Source of the DNA: Campylorhamphus procurvoides
Taxonomy: Eukaryota > Chordata > Aves > Passeriformes > Dendrocolaptidae
NCBI GenBank assembly: GCA_013396655.1
Contig: WBMV01007620.1
Coordinates: 682,001-746,000, forward strand
Length of the DNA stretch: 64,000 nucleotides
Direction of reading: 5' to 3'
A program made the translations under genes and the position numbers. The notes beneath the pieces are model-generated. The model had not been told where the DNA came from. It ran no database searches and worked only from the letters and a program-made list of their open reading frames with translations. This document shows, piece by piece, positions 37,773-48,461 of the stretch. Numbering within the stretch: position 1 is the first letter of the stretch; each line of letters starts with the position of its first letter.

Positions 37773-39880
37773 CTACTCCAAATTGAAGTAAAACAACAAA
37801 GAGGAAAACACCACCACAAAACACCATAAGATTAACAAAGACAGACATGAAACATGAATAAAGAAATAATTAAAGAAAGAAACAACAGAAAGTGAATACA
37901 GATATCTACAGCAATATTGTATTTACACGGCCAAGAAAACAAGCCAATACTTTGTCACACAGAATATAAGATTTTTCCTATCTATATACATTATGTCTAC
38001 AAATCTCCTTGTGCCATCATCAAGATGCTTTCAATTCTTACTTTTATGAATCTGTCAGATTCATTATCTGATTAGTTAACTATATTCCAACCACTACAGA
38101 TTGCTTGAGATAGTAATATTTCCACAAAAACTGACTTTCATAAATAAACTTTAAAAGCCTTAGTTTTCATTATCAAAAGTAACAGTGGCATATTATGCAA
38201 TTAGAAGAATGCATAATAAAAGGTAGCATGTACTGGGTTACCCATTGCTTTGCACTATTTTACACCCAAAAGGAAAAATTATCATGTTTAAATGTTCCTA
38301 CTCATTCATTCTGTGACTTCTTACAATCTCTTTTAACATCCCTGCTACCTCAGGCCATTTTAGAAATATATCATTAAAAGACTGCATCATATAAACTTTC
38401 ATACATTGTAAAAATAATCAGAAAATAAAAAATAGACAGCTACTCTGCAAAAATAATTCTTTGGATTATTAAATTCATATAATGTAATCATGCTTCATAG
38501 TCTTGGCTCTCATTTCAATCCACTGGGGCTACTTAGCTGGAGAACATGAATCCAAGGGCCAAAATTTTTCGATTTAGTTTTCTTAAATGTTCATTGCCAT
38601 TACAGTTTAATGTATATAGCTACCGAAACTCTGAAAAGACTTTCTGCCAATTACAATAGTGTGTTTTTTTTAACACAAAAATTCCTTGTGGCAAGTATAA
38701 ATTGCAATCCAGTTCCTTTTAGATCAAGGAGAATTTTTGATAATGACTCCTCCATGGCCCGGACATTATTCTCTCCTTACTGTAAGAGCTGCTACAGCAT
38801 TTAATGAAAAATAACCATTTAAATCTCTGAAAATACTTCATCATGCCCACAGGCCTAAGTATACTATAAGAAACCTTTTGGTTTATTAGCCAGCCTATTT
38901 TTCTTTAAATACCTTCCCGGAACACAATTAATAGGGTTATTCAAATTTCTTCAGGCATACCATCAACTAAAGAAAAATTAACTATTAAGTTTTTCTCCTT
39001 ATGTTCTGTGCTTGCTGTAATAATTTTTCCAGAGTAGAAAGTTCTAGTTTGTATTTTCAATGCCTCATTCAAACAAATTGAATGGATCAAAGCATGCATC
39101 TCAAGCTATGTGCAACCAAGGCTAAAGCTATTGCCAGAAGGACTGTATGTTTTGCTTCCCAATTCCAGCAGTTTTTTAAAAGACCCTTGTGCACCCTTTT
39201 CTTCACTCAATCTTGAACTTTTTTTATTCATCATTCCTTAAAATCCTGTAGAAGCAGATGAAATTTCCTTTCTAAAAAAATAAAATATCAAGTATGGCAA
39301 TAAAATATTTCATCAAAATAGAGTAACTTTCCCATGGATTTTGTCCATTACATTGGTTTTGGGGAAAATTATTTTTAACCATTTTTTTGCATTGGAAAAT
39401 CCTTGAAATTTCATTTCTCCAGTAAACCAATGTTTATCTCACATCTAAAAAAACTCCAAAGCACAAGCCTATTTTCCATAGAAAACTTTTTTTCCCTTTA
39501 CCCTATAATCCATTTTCCACAATGGCAGAGGAAAATACCTGTTCTGCAAGACGGCATATTTGCCATTTATTTTAGTGATAATAATTTTGACAGAAAATAG
39601 GAAGCTGTGCAATTCTTAGTAACATTAACAGAAAATAGTTCTCAAAGCTCAGATGAGCTCTACAGAAGGAAATCTAACTCTTGGGACACAGAATCTTGAC
39701 CTTGAATTTCATGCCAGGGAATTCTTTCTTGGGAACTCAATTCCCATAGTCAATAATTCTTTCCTTTGGCATCCAAGTATGCAATGAATTATCAGCACAA
39801 AATTTTAATTGCTTGTTTGGGGGAGTGAAGTAGAACTGAGTCATAATCCCCATTTTATCTTGTCCCTGAAATCTTCATGA

Positions 39881-39920
39881 GGGGGAGGGAGGCAGGCAGG
39901 CAGGAAAGAAGGCAGGCAGA
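39881..39920 (+). repeat. GGCA tetranucleotide microsatellite in a purine-rich tract
   Basis: GGAGGGAGGCAGGCAGGCAG followed by GAAAGAAGGCAGGCAG; imperfect, about 40 bp. Confidence 0.9.
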
Positions 39921-41269
39921 AGTCAGGAAGTCCTCCCACTATCACACTCTTTTTCCAGACAGTAAGCTATTAAATCTTTCAGACTCTCACCACTGCATAA
40001 TCTTCACTGTCAGGTCAGCTGTGCTCAGGCCAAATCTCAAATGAATTGTTTACCTTTTTTTTTCTATGGATTGTTCTCAGCCTTATGTACAGTTCTTGCT
40101 CTTGCCTCCTCCTCAATGTTTTCTTTACATGGAAAACATCCATTCTCTTCAAGGCTTACTTGTAACACACAAGAGTAAATCACTCCAGATGACACACTAG
40201 ACATTCCCCTTCTCTGCATCTTTAGCACAGATCCACATCTGTTCTACACTGAGGTTTTTTTTGCACCTTTGTAGATGACTTTGAGATTTGCAGGTTAAAT
40301 AGCAAAGGTAAGGGCAGGCAAACATCAGAGAAAGCTCCAGGCTACAGAAGACAGCCCAGAAAGTTTCAGCCTTGCTGCTGGAACAAAGATGTGATGTGCC
40401 TCACAACAATAACCACTGTTCCCCTTTCCTTACAAAACATGCAGAGGCATGGACACAGAGCTTGTAAAACACCCAAGACTTTTCCAGCAATGATACTCCT
40501 GTGGCTACCACTGGCTTGGAGCAAGGATTAGCAGATTGAGTATCTCTCCTCTTTCCAGCATCCCTCCGGCCCCTGAGCATTCAAGCTCCACAATTACAGC
40601 AGAGGCATACACACACTTTTCAATCAGGAAAAACTACAGGAAAACACAAAGCCCTAGTACAGGGGTATTAACTACTGCATCTAATATTCAGCAACTAAAC
40701 TGAAATGGTTACCTAACTAAATACTTGACTGGACCCAACAAATTCAGGTCAATTCTGTACCTACTTGATGAGCACAGCAACTCTCAATTAACTTCAAACA
40801 AGACATTGCCCATATGGTTGTAAAATATTTAACCAAGCAATGAAGCAGAGGTACCATATTGGGTTGGTGGTAAACTGCAAACCTCTTGTCACGAATTGGT
40901 GGATCTGAAAGGAGGGGAAAGCAATTATCTATCTGAAGTAAAATTGAACATAGAAAGACATATTTTAAACCTATTAACTATTCAGCTTGCTAAAGAGTTT
41001 GTTCTAATTTCTGATTAAAATAAAAGAAAAATATGAACAACTTCAATTAACACAAAAGGTTCAGGAATCCATACTTGGTATTAAAAGTCATTCATAAAGT
41101 CCTCACTTTATTTTATTCCCTGGTTTTCTTAATTTGTTCCTCCTTTAAAAAGGAGGGATTGGGATCCTAGTTTAGGGATATCTCCCTGTCCCTTTTGCTA
41201 ACTACATGGTGTTTTACAGGTCCAATACCAGGTCCTGCTGTAGAAACCATGTCACTTGAATCAATGGCA

Positions 41270-41500
41270 TGGGGGTTTAGGTTGGTTATCAGGAAAGTTT
41301 TTCACCCAGAGGGTGGTGGGGCACTGAAGAGGCTCCCCAGGGCAGTGGTCACAGCACCAAGCCTGACAGAGTTCAAGAAGTGTTTGGACAACACTCTGAG
41401 GCACAGGGTGTGACTCTTGGCAATGTCCTGTGGAGGTCCAGGAGTTGGACTCAATGATCCTTATGTGTCTCTTACAACTCAGCATATTCTGTGATTCTGT
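41270..41500 (+). mobile_element. CR1 LINE 3' tail, plus orientation
   Basis: Contains TTTTTCACCCAGAGGGTGGT, GGGCAGTGGTCACAGCACCA, TTGGACAACACTCTGAGGCA and the terminal ATTCTGTGATTCTGT microsatellite-like repeat typical of CR1 3' ends. 5'-truncated at about 230 bp. Same subfamily signature as the copy at 58937-59398. Antisense to MAP3K15. Confidence 0.9.
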
Positions 41501-42758
41501 CTTTTCTTCTCTTCAGTGTGAAGGTAAATACCTCCCTTCGTGGAGAAATAACCTGCCAAAATAAAAGACTGCACCCTGCCAATCTGCTTGCACTAGGCTG
41601 AACTTGTCACCATCCCCTTTGCCTTTACTCCATTTCTGGAATTACCACCAAACGGCTCAGGCACAATTCTCCCTCTTCCTCTGGAGGGGAAAACCCTTCC
41701 CCTTGAAATTTTGACCATCCACCAGCTGATGGATAATAGCATTTACAAGCAAATCTGCCTCATTCTGAGGCCCTTCATAGAGCTACAGGCCAGTGACTGC
41801 AGCTCCCACCACACAGGTCAAACTAGTTCAAAGATCACCAGACAGCCAGGAAGGATGACCTGCATTTACATGTGCTAAACCTGATCTATCTTTAGGCTAT
41901 ATCCAGTGATGTGGCCAAGTACAAACAGCAGCTCAAAATAAACTGCTGTCACTAATGCATTATTTCTTCTAGTTCTCTTTTAAATTATTATCAGACTCTA
42001 CGACCATTTTATTATTTTAGTCCTGCTCAATGTTGTTCAGAAGAAAATAAAAGTATATGGTGAATGGGGGAAAACAGAAAGGACAAATGGAACTTTAAGT
42101 GTTTTGCAAATTCAACAGTCCTCAAAAATAAACAAGGTAGAGGAATTAATGAAAATAACTACTGACACAATGTCAAGTATGACAAAATCTACAACTGTAT
42201 TGATATCGTGACATTTCAAAAAGCCTGAAGTAACACCTACATTCTGTCTTGTTTCAGACTTACTTGTTTGGTTTTACTTCCATTAGGTGTAAGAACATTT
42301 TTCCCTTGGGAAATAAGCTTTTGCATTTCTAAGTACATCTGTGAATTTGTAAGGAAGAGGATGGGTATACAGTAGTCAAAGTTGTCTGAGATACACAAGT
42401 AAGCCCCACTAAGGCATCACACATACATATATAATGGCACAAATAAATGAAAGTGGTAAAGGGATTAAGAGACTTTGAATGTCTGAGTTTATATTTTGAT
42501 CTGTCAACCTACATATAAAACATATATCTACATCTTTCTAGAACTTAAAAAGAAACTGGTAAAGAAAAGTAATTTTTAAAGATAGCTTTATTTTGGAAAG
42601 CAAGTCAACAAGATTTCAATAGGCTGAATTGTATGCAGATAAAACAACATTCTTTACCCGTGCAGAGCATATATAATTTGGCAGCTTTGTTATTTGAGTT
42701 ACTTCAAGTGTAGTATCTTCATTTTATTTTGTAAAATGAATGTGGATTTAATACTTAC

Positions 42759-42782
42759 TGTGTTTTTCTGAGACACCATATC
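42759..42782 (-). CDS. MAP3K15: MAP3K15 24-nt microexon (window exon 2)
   Basis: A microexon of eight codons, DMVSQKNT, phase 0 on both sides, with acceptor CCTCCACAG and a strong donor GTAAGTAT. The peptide matches the family segment that follows the SLK at the end of the previous exon (human ASK3 has a closely similar DMV-QKNT). It lies in the N-terminal thioredoxin-binding region. Because it is symmetric and only 24 nt long, skipping would remove eight residues without a frameshift. It is far too short for open-frame searches and is easily missed by automated annotation. Confidence 0.93.
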
Positions 42783-45700
42783 CTGTGGAGGAAAAAAAAA
42801 GAGATAATGGAAATGTTTATTTGTTTTTACTGGGAATGACTATTTCCAAGAAAAATCACTGCTATACATATATATACACAGATGTGGTGTTAACAGCACA
42901 ACCCAGATTTTCTGCCACAGCAAATTCCCACTCAAGGGACAGAACAACATCAAGAAAAGTCTTAATAGTTCAGGCTAGGAAAAAAATTAACAATTCAGCA
43001 AAGAAACCTATTTGAAGAAGTGCTCAGAAGATAAAATAGTACTTGCCAGTAACTGGAGTTTGTCAGACTGGGCTCACCATTTGTGAGACAAAAGCGTTCA
43101 AAGCTGGAGGGGTTTTCTCTCTGAAAGCATATCCTTCAGATACCTAAGCCCCTTTTCTACCCAGATTGGCCCAGACTAATGCATTCCTCCTACACCTTAA
43201 TTCTTCTCACCCCAGAATCTAAAGAGATGTTGAAACTGAAGAAGATGATAGATTAATGGGCATGTAAACCAGACCTCAAAGATTTCCAGTTGCTGGTAAG
43301 TAACCTTCTCTTCCTGTTAGTGCTGGATTACATGTCCAGCGAGAACTGCTTGGTCAAACTAAAGAGATCGTCAGGTAAGCCATGCTACAAATATTAGACA
43401 AATACTTGTTTCTAAGCAAGATTATCAATACAATTTAATTCAATGTTCTCTGAAAACCTAAGATGATTCTGCTTAGCAACTTCACATCTGACAGCCTGAA
43501 ATACCCTGCATAGAGATGATCATGCCCATGCACCCGTTTCCCCAACAACAGAAAAAGGTCAGGGGTCCCCTAAGAGACTTAGTTCGGCAAATATGACTCT
43601 CTTGACATTCAGATTATGTATTCTTTTACATCCTCAGAACTAGGTTGTTTTGGAAAGACCACTGGTGAAACTGAAGAGACAACTCCTGGGACAATTTCAG
43701 GATGAGTTAAAAGAGATAAGCAATATAAGTCAGACTGCCTGAACTTCATAGATCTTCAGTAGAAGTAACAGCAGACATAAACACTGCCTTTATAACACTT
43801 AGGCTAACCACTCTTAAGAGGTGTGCACAGCAACCTAGATCCAAGCAAAGTAATACATTCCTGAAGGGAAGCAAAAAAATCCTGATCAAATCAGCCATAA
43901 ACAAAAATACAGAATTACTCATTAACTTAAACTCTTTAAGCCCAATAAAATACTTCAGAACAAAAGTGATGGAAGGCTCAGACATTTGAAATATCATATA
44001 TCTGAAAATTAATGTCTAGCAAGCTAAGCAAATATATCCCATAGAGCTTTACCTACTGTAGTTAAAGATCTTCCTCAGCAGGGAAAAATTAACTCTTCTG
44101 GAACTATCCAGCACCTATGCTGAGAAATGTATGAACTGTTCTTTGCTGAAATACCCCAGGAACAATCCCTGCCTCCCTCCTGAAGTATTCCTAAGACGGG
44201 TGTATTAGCATATTTGAAAGCTGTCCAGTACTGAACTGGGGCTCAGTTGCAGAAGAAATACCAAGGACAACAGGGTACGACTGAACCCTGAGCCAGTACC
44301 CTGCTTAAACTACTCTAGCACTTGATACAGAGGATCTCTTCTTGGCTCCTACTAAACACTTGGTACTACTGAACAGTTAAATCAAGCCTTATGATGCCAC
44401 AGTAAGATATGCTAGTGACCTATGTAGGCCAAGGAGGTCATGTAAACAACAGGGAGATGAGAAAGATGTCAGTGCCACTGACAGAGTTCCTTGAAGAACA
44501 GAGATGAAGGCAGACAATAGTTTTTCTAGCCTTAAGTGACCCAGTCATGTTCCAGTGTTCCCAGCTCACCAGACTTGAGCTTTAAATCCATAGAAAAAAA
44601 AGCCTTACAACTGACAGTGCAAAGACTTGCAAGTTCTGACAACAATCAATCTGAAAATCCAACCGTGGCTAGATGTAATCCTGGAGATCATTCAGCACTC
44701 CAGTTATGGAGCAGGTGCTCAAGTATGTGCTTGGCTCAAAGTGCAGAAATTAAAGCTGCCCTCATTGGGCTGAGACAAATGGAAGATGACCATCCCCACG
44801 CTTCCCAAACTTTGGCACATCCTTGGGAAAACCAGGCTGATCAGAACACCTGAGTGACAGCATAAAAGAAAGATAAAAATATGTTGATGAAAAATAAAAA
44901 AGAAGCATTTCATTGCAGTCAGGTGTATTACAAGTACAGGATGAAATGTTGTGTGCTTACTCACCCAGATTAACCAGGAAGAAAGGAGGACATGCCAGTA
45001 CACCTTAGCACATATCCACATAGATAACCTCTTTGAGTAAGGAGTGTGAGAGGCTCCAAATCTTAAGCTCTTGTGATTCCAGGTCACATGGAATGCGAAT
45101 GCATATGTGGACCACCATATGAAGAAAGCAAGTATGGGATAGGAAACACATGAGAGTAAAATCAATGACATTGAGAACAGAAAAGATGAATGAGAAGCTG
45201 TGACAAAACAGAGCTTTTCTAGGGAAAAAAGAAGGGGATTTATAAAAAAATTAAGATGAAACTTACTATCCTTATAGGGTCGAAAGAGATTGGAAAATTC
45301 CAAAAAGGATTTTCGGACATTGATGGTGTGAAAAAAAAAGCAAAGTAGTAAGGGGCAATAACTCAAAATAAGGAAAATAACAACAAAGCATGAACAATGC
45401 CGCCCTCAGTAAAGATATTAAGAAGATGGATGATACTAAAAGCACCAACAGATGATAAAGAGGATAAAAGACTAGATATGATTTAAAATAAAGAAAACCT
45501 TCATTAAGAATGGCAGACACATCCACAATATATGACTTGCACCCCAAACAGCAATTTCAGGACTTAAGTGTATAGCATGCATTATCCTCCCATAAAAATG
45601 AACAACAGCCCTATAAAACTATTTGGTGAGGATCTCTTTTTTTTATCTTCAAAAAGCAGTAAAAAGCAGATTCCTGTAGTTTCAGCTGCTCAGTACCTAG

Positions 45701-46097
45701 GGAATACAAACCTCATCTGACAGAAGTGCTTCAATAATAGGAGTAGGTTTCAATACAGCCCTTGTTCAAGCATCCTTATTATACAGACCATAACTTTTTT
45801 TCACATGTACTCTTAACTAAAAGAGGGAAAGGAAAGAAAAATTCAGACCTGTACTCTCATTGCAAAGTCTAACCATCAAAATCAGTCCCACACTATGGAT
45901 CTTTTCTTACAGAAAGGCTTTTATACCATTCTAATTATTACTATTTTTGCTAGCAACTCTTTTTTTCAGCATGATTTTTTTTATGTAGGTATCAGGAAAC
46001 CACATTCCATTGAAGTTTCAGAAAAACACAAAACATTTGTAGATTCAAGTAATTAAAAATATTTCTGAAATGAAGCAGATTTTGAAGAGAATCTTAC
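42783..46097 (-). other. MAP3K15: MAP3K15 intron (3.3 kb)
   Basis: Contains the inverted-repeat element 43040-43302 and the 215-codon minus-strand open frame 44719-45366. The + strand from about 44850 to 45500 is purine-rich. Phase 0 at both ends. Confidence 0.75.
43040..43302. mobile_element. MITE-like element with 19-bp terminal inverted repeats
   Basis: The left end TACTTGCCAGTAACTGGAG (43040-43058) and the right end TTCCAGTTGCTGGTAAGTA (43284-43302) are inverted copies matching at 16 of 19 bases. The 263-bp interior has no transposase frame. The ends resemble TTACTTACC...AACTGGAG termini that I recall from ancient amniote repeats, but I cannot name the family with confidence. No clear target-site duplication is visible. 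Confidence 0.55.
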
Positions 46098-46237
46098 TTT
46101 GAGAGACTGAGCAGTGTCAGCATCAGTGTCATGGTAAAGTATAACATTATTAGCCATGTCAAAGCTTTCACGCACGCCAAGGTGGTAGAACAGTGATGGT
46201 TGCTTGGAAATATCGCTCATGTCCACAACTGCAACAT
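46098..46237 (-). CDS. MAP3K15: MAP3K15 exon (window exon 1): N-terminal thioredoxin-binding region
   Basis: The first coding exon visible, probably exon 2 of the gene. It opens with AT, completing an Asp codon begun in the missing upstream exon, and runs [20 protein letters not shown], then a segment with [12 protein letters not shown], ending AQSLK in phase 0. The acceptor is CTCTCATTTCAG and the donor GTAAGA. The VDMSD and [17 protein letters not shown] signatures are typical of ASK N-termini, where thioredoxin binds and holds the kinase inactive. 140 nt = 2 + 46 codons. A start codon is not expected here. Identity is very secure; whether this is exactly exon 2 is inferred from family gene structure. 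Confidence 0.95.
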
Positions 46238-47609
46238 CTGAAATGAGAGAAATGGAAAAGAAAATGCTAAAAATATAAATTTGAAACCAATTTTTTTTTA
46301 CACAGGATTTAAATCCTGAAATTACACATACATTTGGAAAGACAAAATCAACATATTCAAGTACGGATTGTTTTCTCATGGCAAATTTTAACATGAGAAA
46401 AGTAAATTTTACCATTCATATAAAATACATGAACCGACTCATTAAATTATCACAGTCTACAGTAACTGGGAAGCACAATTTATGAATCCTGCTTGAGGTT
46501 TTAAAATTACTGCATCAGGAATGGCTCGAGAGAAGAAGCAGTTTTACACTTGCTCTCTGATCTAGCCCTGACAGTCTGAACACCCAACAGCACTGAAAGC
46601 TTCAGATGTTCAGGTGGAACTTGTAAGAATAATAATGTAGCAGAAAATTAGGTAAAACTGTCAGACCAAGTTTATCTTGAGACACTAAGGTTTGGAGAAT
46701 GGGTAATGTCCTAAACAGCAGAAAAAGAAATTACTCTGAAAGTTGACTCTTAAAAGGTATAGGCAAAATGTTGAAGATGGGGGGTGCAGGAAGGAAGGAA
46801 TTCAACCACAAGTATCCAGAGCAAGACTTCTACTGCTCTTGGTTAGTGTTCCAATCAGATATGGAAGTAAAATTTGACATCAGTGGAAGATGAGCTATAG
46901 AGAGTAAAAGAGAAACACCCCATTTTATGTAGAGCAGCTGAGGTACAGGTGAAAGATCCTGAGCTCACCATTTTGTTCTCATATAAACCTAAAGGTCAGT
47001 AGAGAGAGAAGGGATAACTGGAAAAGACGACACCCAACACTGAGTTTTTACTCGATCCTTATATTCTACATGCTACCTAAGAAAATTTTGCTTTAAAGCT
47101 TTGTAAGGATCCGTATCTGTATATACAGTCTGTCTGATTCTGTGACTATGGGATAGACGGATGAATTTAAATCCAAGTATTCACAAGACTAGAACCTTGG
47201 CACTGAAACCACAGGGCAGTCTGAGGTTCAAAATAGGCTGCAGAGACAAAGTGCAGCTGGGCAGCTCTGAAGGGGTACAGACAGTGTCTGTACCTATGGG
47301 GAAAGACAGAGAAGGGTATGTTGCTAGCAAACAAGAAATCTAAAAGCAGGTCTGATGGCTCAGACCCAAATGCAGCAGCCAGTTAACCTTGGTGCCACCA
47401 AGGTTACAGACTACAAGAATCAATATTCCATACTTAGTATGCAAGTTCTTGGAAAAACCTGCAGTGAATATACACTCCTGGACAATTCCATCAGCCTATT
47501 CCAACATACCACACTGGGGTCAGCCAGTCCCTCTGGTTACTGTGAGTCTCCTGTTAGAGCACAAGGAACATTTTGAGTCCAAAGATCTGCTTTAAGACCA
47601 AAACATCAC

Positions 47610-47745
47610 CATTTACGAGCAAAAAAATACAACCAACCAAAAAACCCCCCCAAAGATCCCAAACCAAACAAAACACACAAAACAGTCCAAACACACCTTT
47701 CTCTCCTCCAAAGAAACAAAACCCCAAAACAAAGTCATGGCATGA
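47610..47745 (+). repeat. A/C-rich low-complexity stretch
   Basis: Strongly strand-biased sequence rich in AAAC, CCAA and CCCC units (for example ACCAACCAAAAAACCCCCCC). Open on both strands in some frames only because of composition. No gene inferred. Confidence 0.85.
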
Positions 47746-48399
47746 AAAAATCCTCTCATTCCTATGGAACCTCAAATCCCGCACCATCTACTGATGACCT
47801 TTCTAGTTCCTGTTCAGCTAGCTCTCTACAGCATGGACAAAATTCTTAGTGTATTGCACACGGTAGGGTCACATAAACTGAGAAAGCCTGAAGAAGTAAA
47901 CCCCAGCTCCATAAACACAACCAAAATTACCCCAATATTACAAAATCATTTTGAAAACGTAAGTGATCTATAAAACAAAAGAGAAACTAACAAGCAGAGA
48001 ATCAAATACCATCTAGGGAAAAAATTAAGAGCATATATGGTTTGCAGTGCTTGTATAAATTGTTTTTGTGGAACCAGAATGCTGTGAAATCAAAATCACC
48101 ATCCTGGTAGGAGAATTCAGACAAGAGGTTCATATAGTAATACAGACACTGCATTTTGCAATGCAATGTGTGCAATGATTTGTAACAGAGCTCATTGAAA
48201 CAAGGCTATACACAGTTCACTGCCACATCTCCTCTGCAACTGAAATTTGTCTTTTGTTGATTGCTGCTCTGTAACAATGTAAGTGGTGTCAAAACCACAT
48301 CAAACAGACATAAAACCAGAAGTGAGCACCTGCATTGAAAAGGATGATTATTCATCACTTGGATATTAATTCACACTGATAAAAGGTGTATGAGATTGC

Positions 48400-48461
48400 A
48401 TTTTTCTTGTTTATTCACACCTCACAAACACAGGTGTGAATAAGATAAAATACAAGAAAAA
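48400..48461 (+). repeat. Inverted repeat with a perfect 12-bp stem
   Basis: TTATTCACACCT (48411-48422) pairs perfectly with AGGTGTGAATAA (48432-48443) across a 9-base loop. Outside it, TTTTTCTTGT (48401-48410) pairs with ACAAGAAAAA (48452-48461) after an 8-base bulge on the right arm. A cruciform or RNA hairpin is possible; it could also be the remnant of a small palindromic element. Confidence 0.8.

Larger units (their letters stand above)
34826..42758 (-). other. MAP3K15: MAP3K15 intron (7.9 kb)
   Basis: Largest complete intron. It holds the candidate cassette exon (37701-37772), a GGCA-type microsatellite (39881-39920), a CR1 tail (41270-41500) and TA-rich stretches around 36490-36550. 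Phase 0 at both ends. Confidence 0.75.
428..46237 (-). other. MAP3K15: MAP3K15 (ASK3) gene body, 19 internal coding exons, both ends cut off
   Basis: MAP3K15/ASK3 is a MAP3 kinase of the ASK family. It phosphorylates MKK3/6 and MKK4/7 upstream of p38 and JNK, and is known in mammals for its two-way response to osmotic stress and its action on the WNK1-SPAK/OSR1 route. Here 19 exons give a continuous frame of 803 complete codons, and every exon-exon phase fits. Family order is preserved: thioredoxin-binding region, TPR-rich regulatory region, PH-like region, kinase. MAP3K5 is ruled out by the paralog-specific stretches [28 protein letters not shown] and QVNKGKK. Exon 1 (N-terminal about 120 residues in relatives) and the C-terminal coiled-coil/SAM exons are outside the window. 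No frameshift or premature stop was found. Confidence 0.95.

Noticed and set aside
41195..41485. Short open frames on both strands around 41.2-41.5 kb
   Set aside because: They are reading frames through a CR1 tail.
428..46237. Assignment of the gene to MAP3K5 (ASK1) or MAP3K6 (ASK2)
   Set aside because: Kinase and regulatory sequence carry ASK3-type residues at the positions that separate the paralogs ([58 protein letters not shown]).
47554..47794. Overlapping open frames on both strands near 47.6-47.8 kb
   Set aside because: Created by A/C-rich low-complexity sequence.
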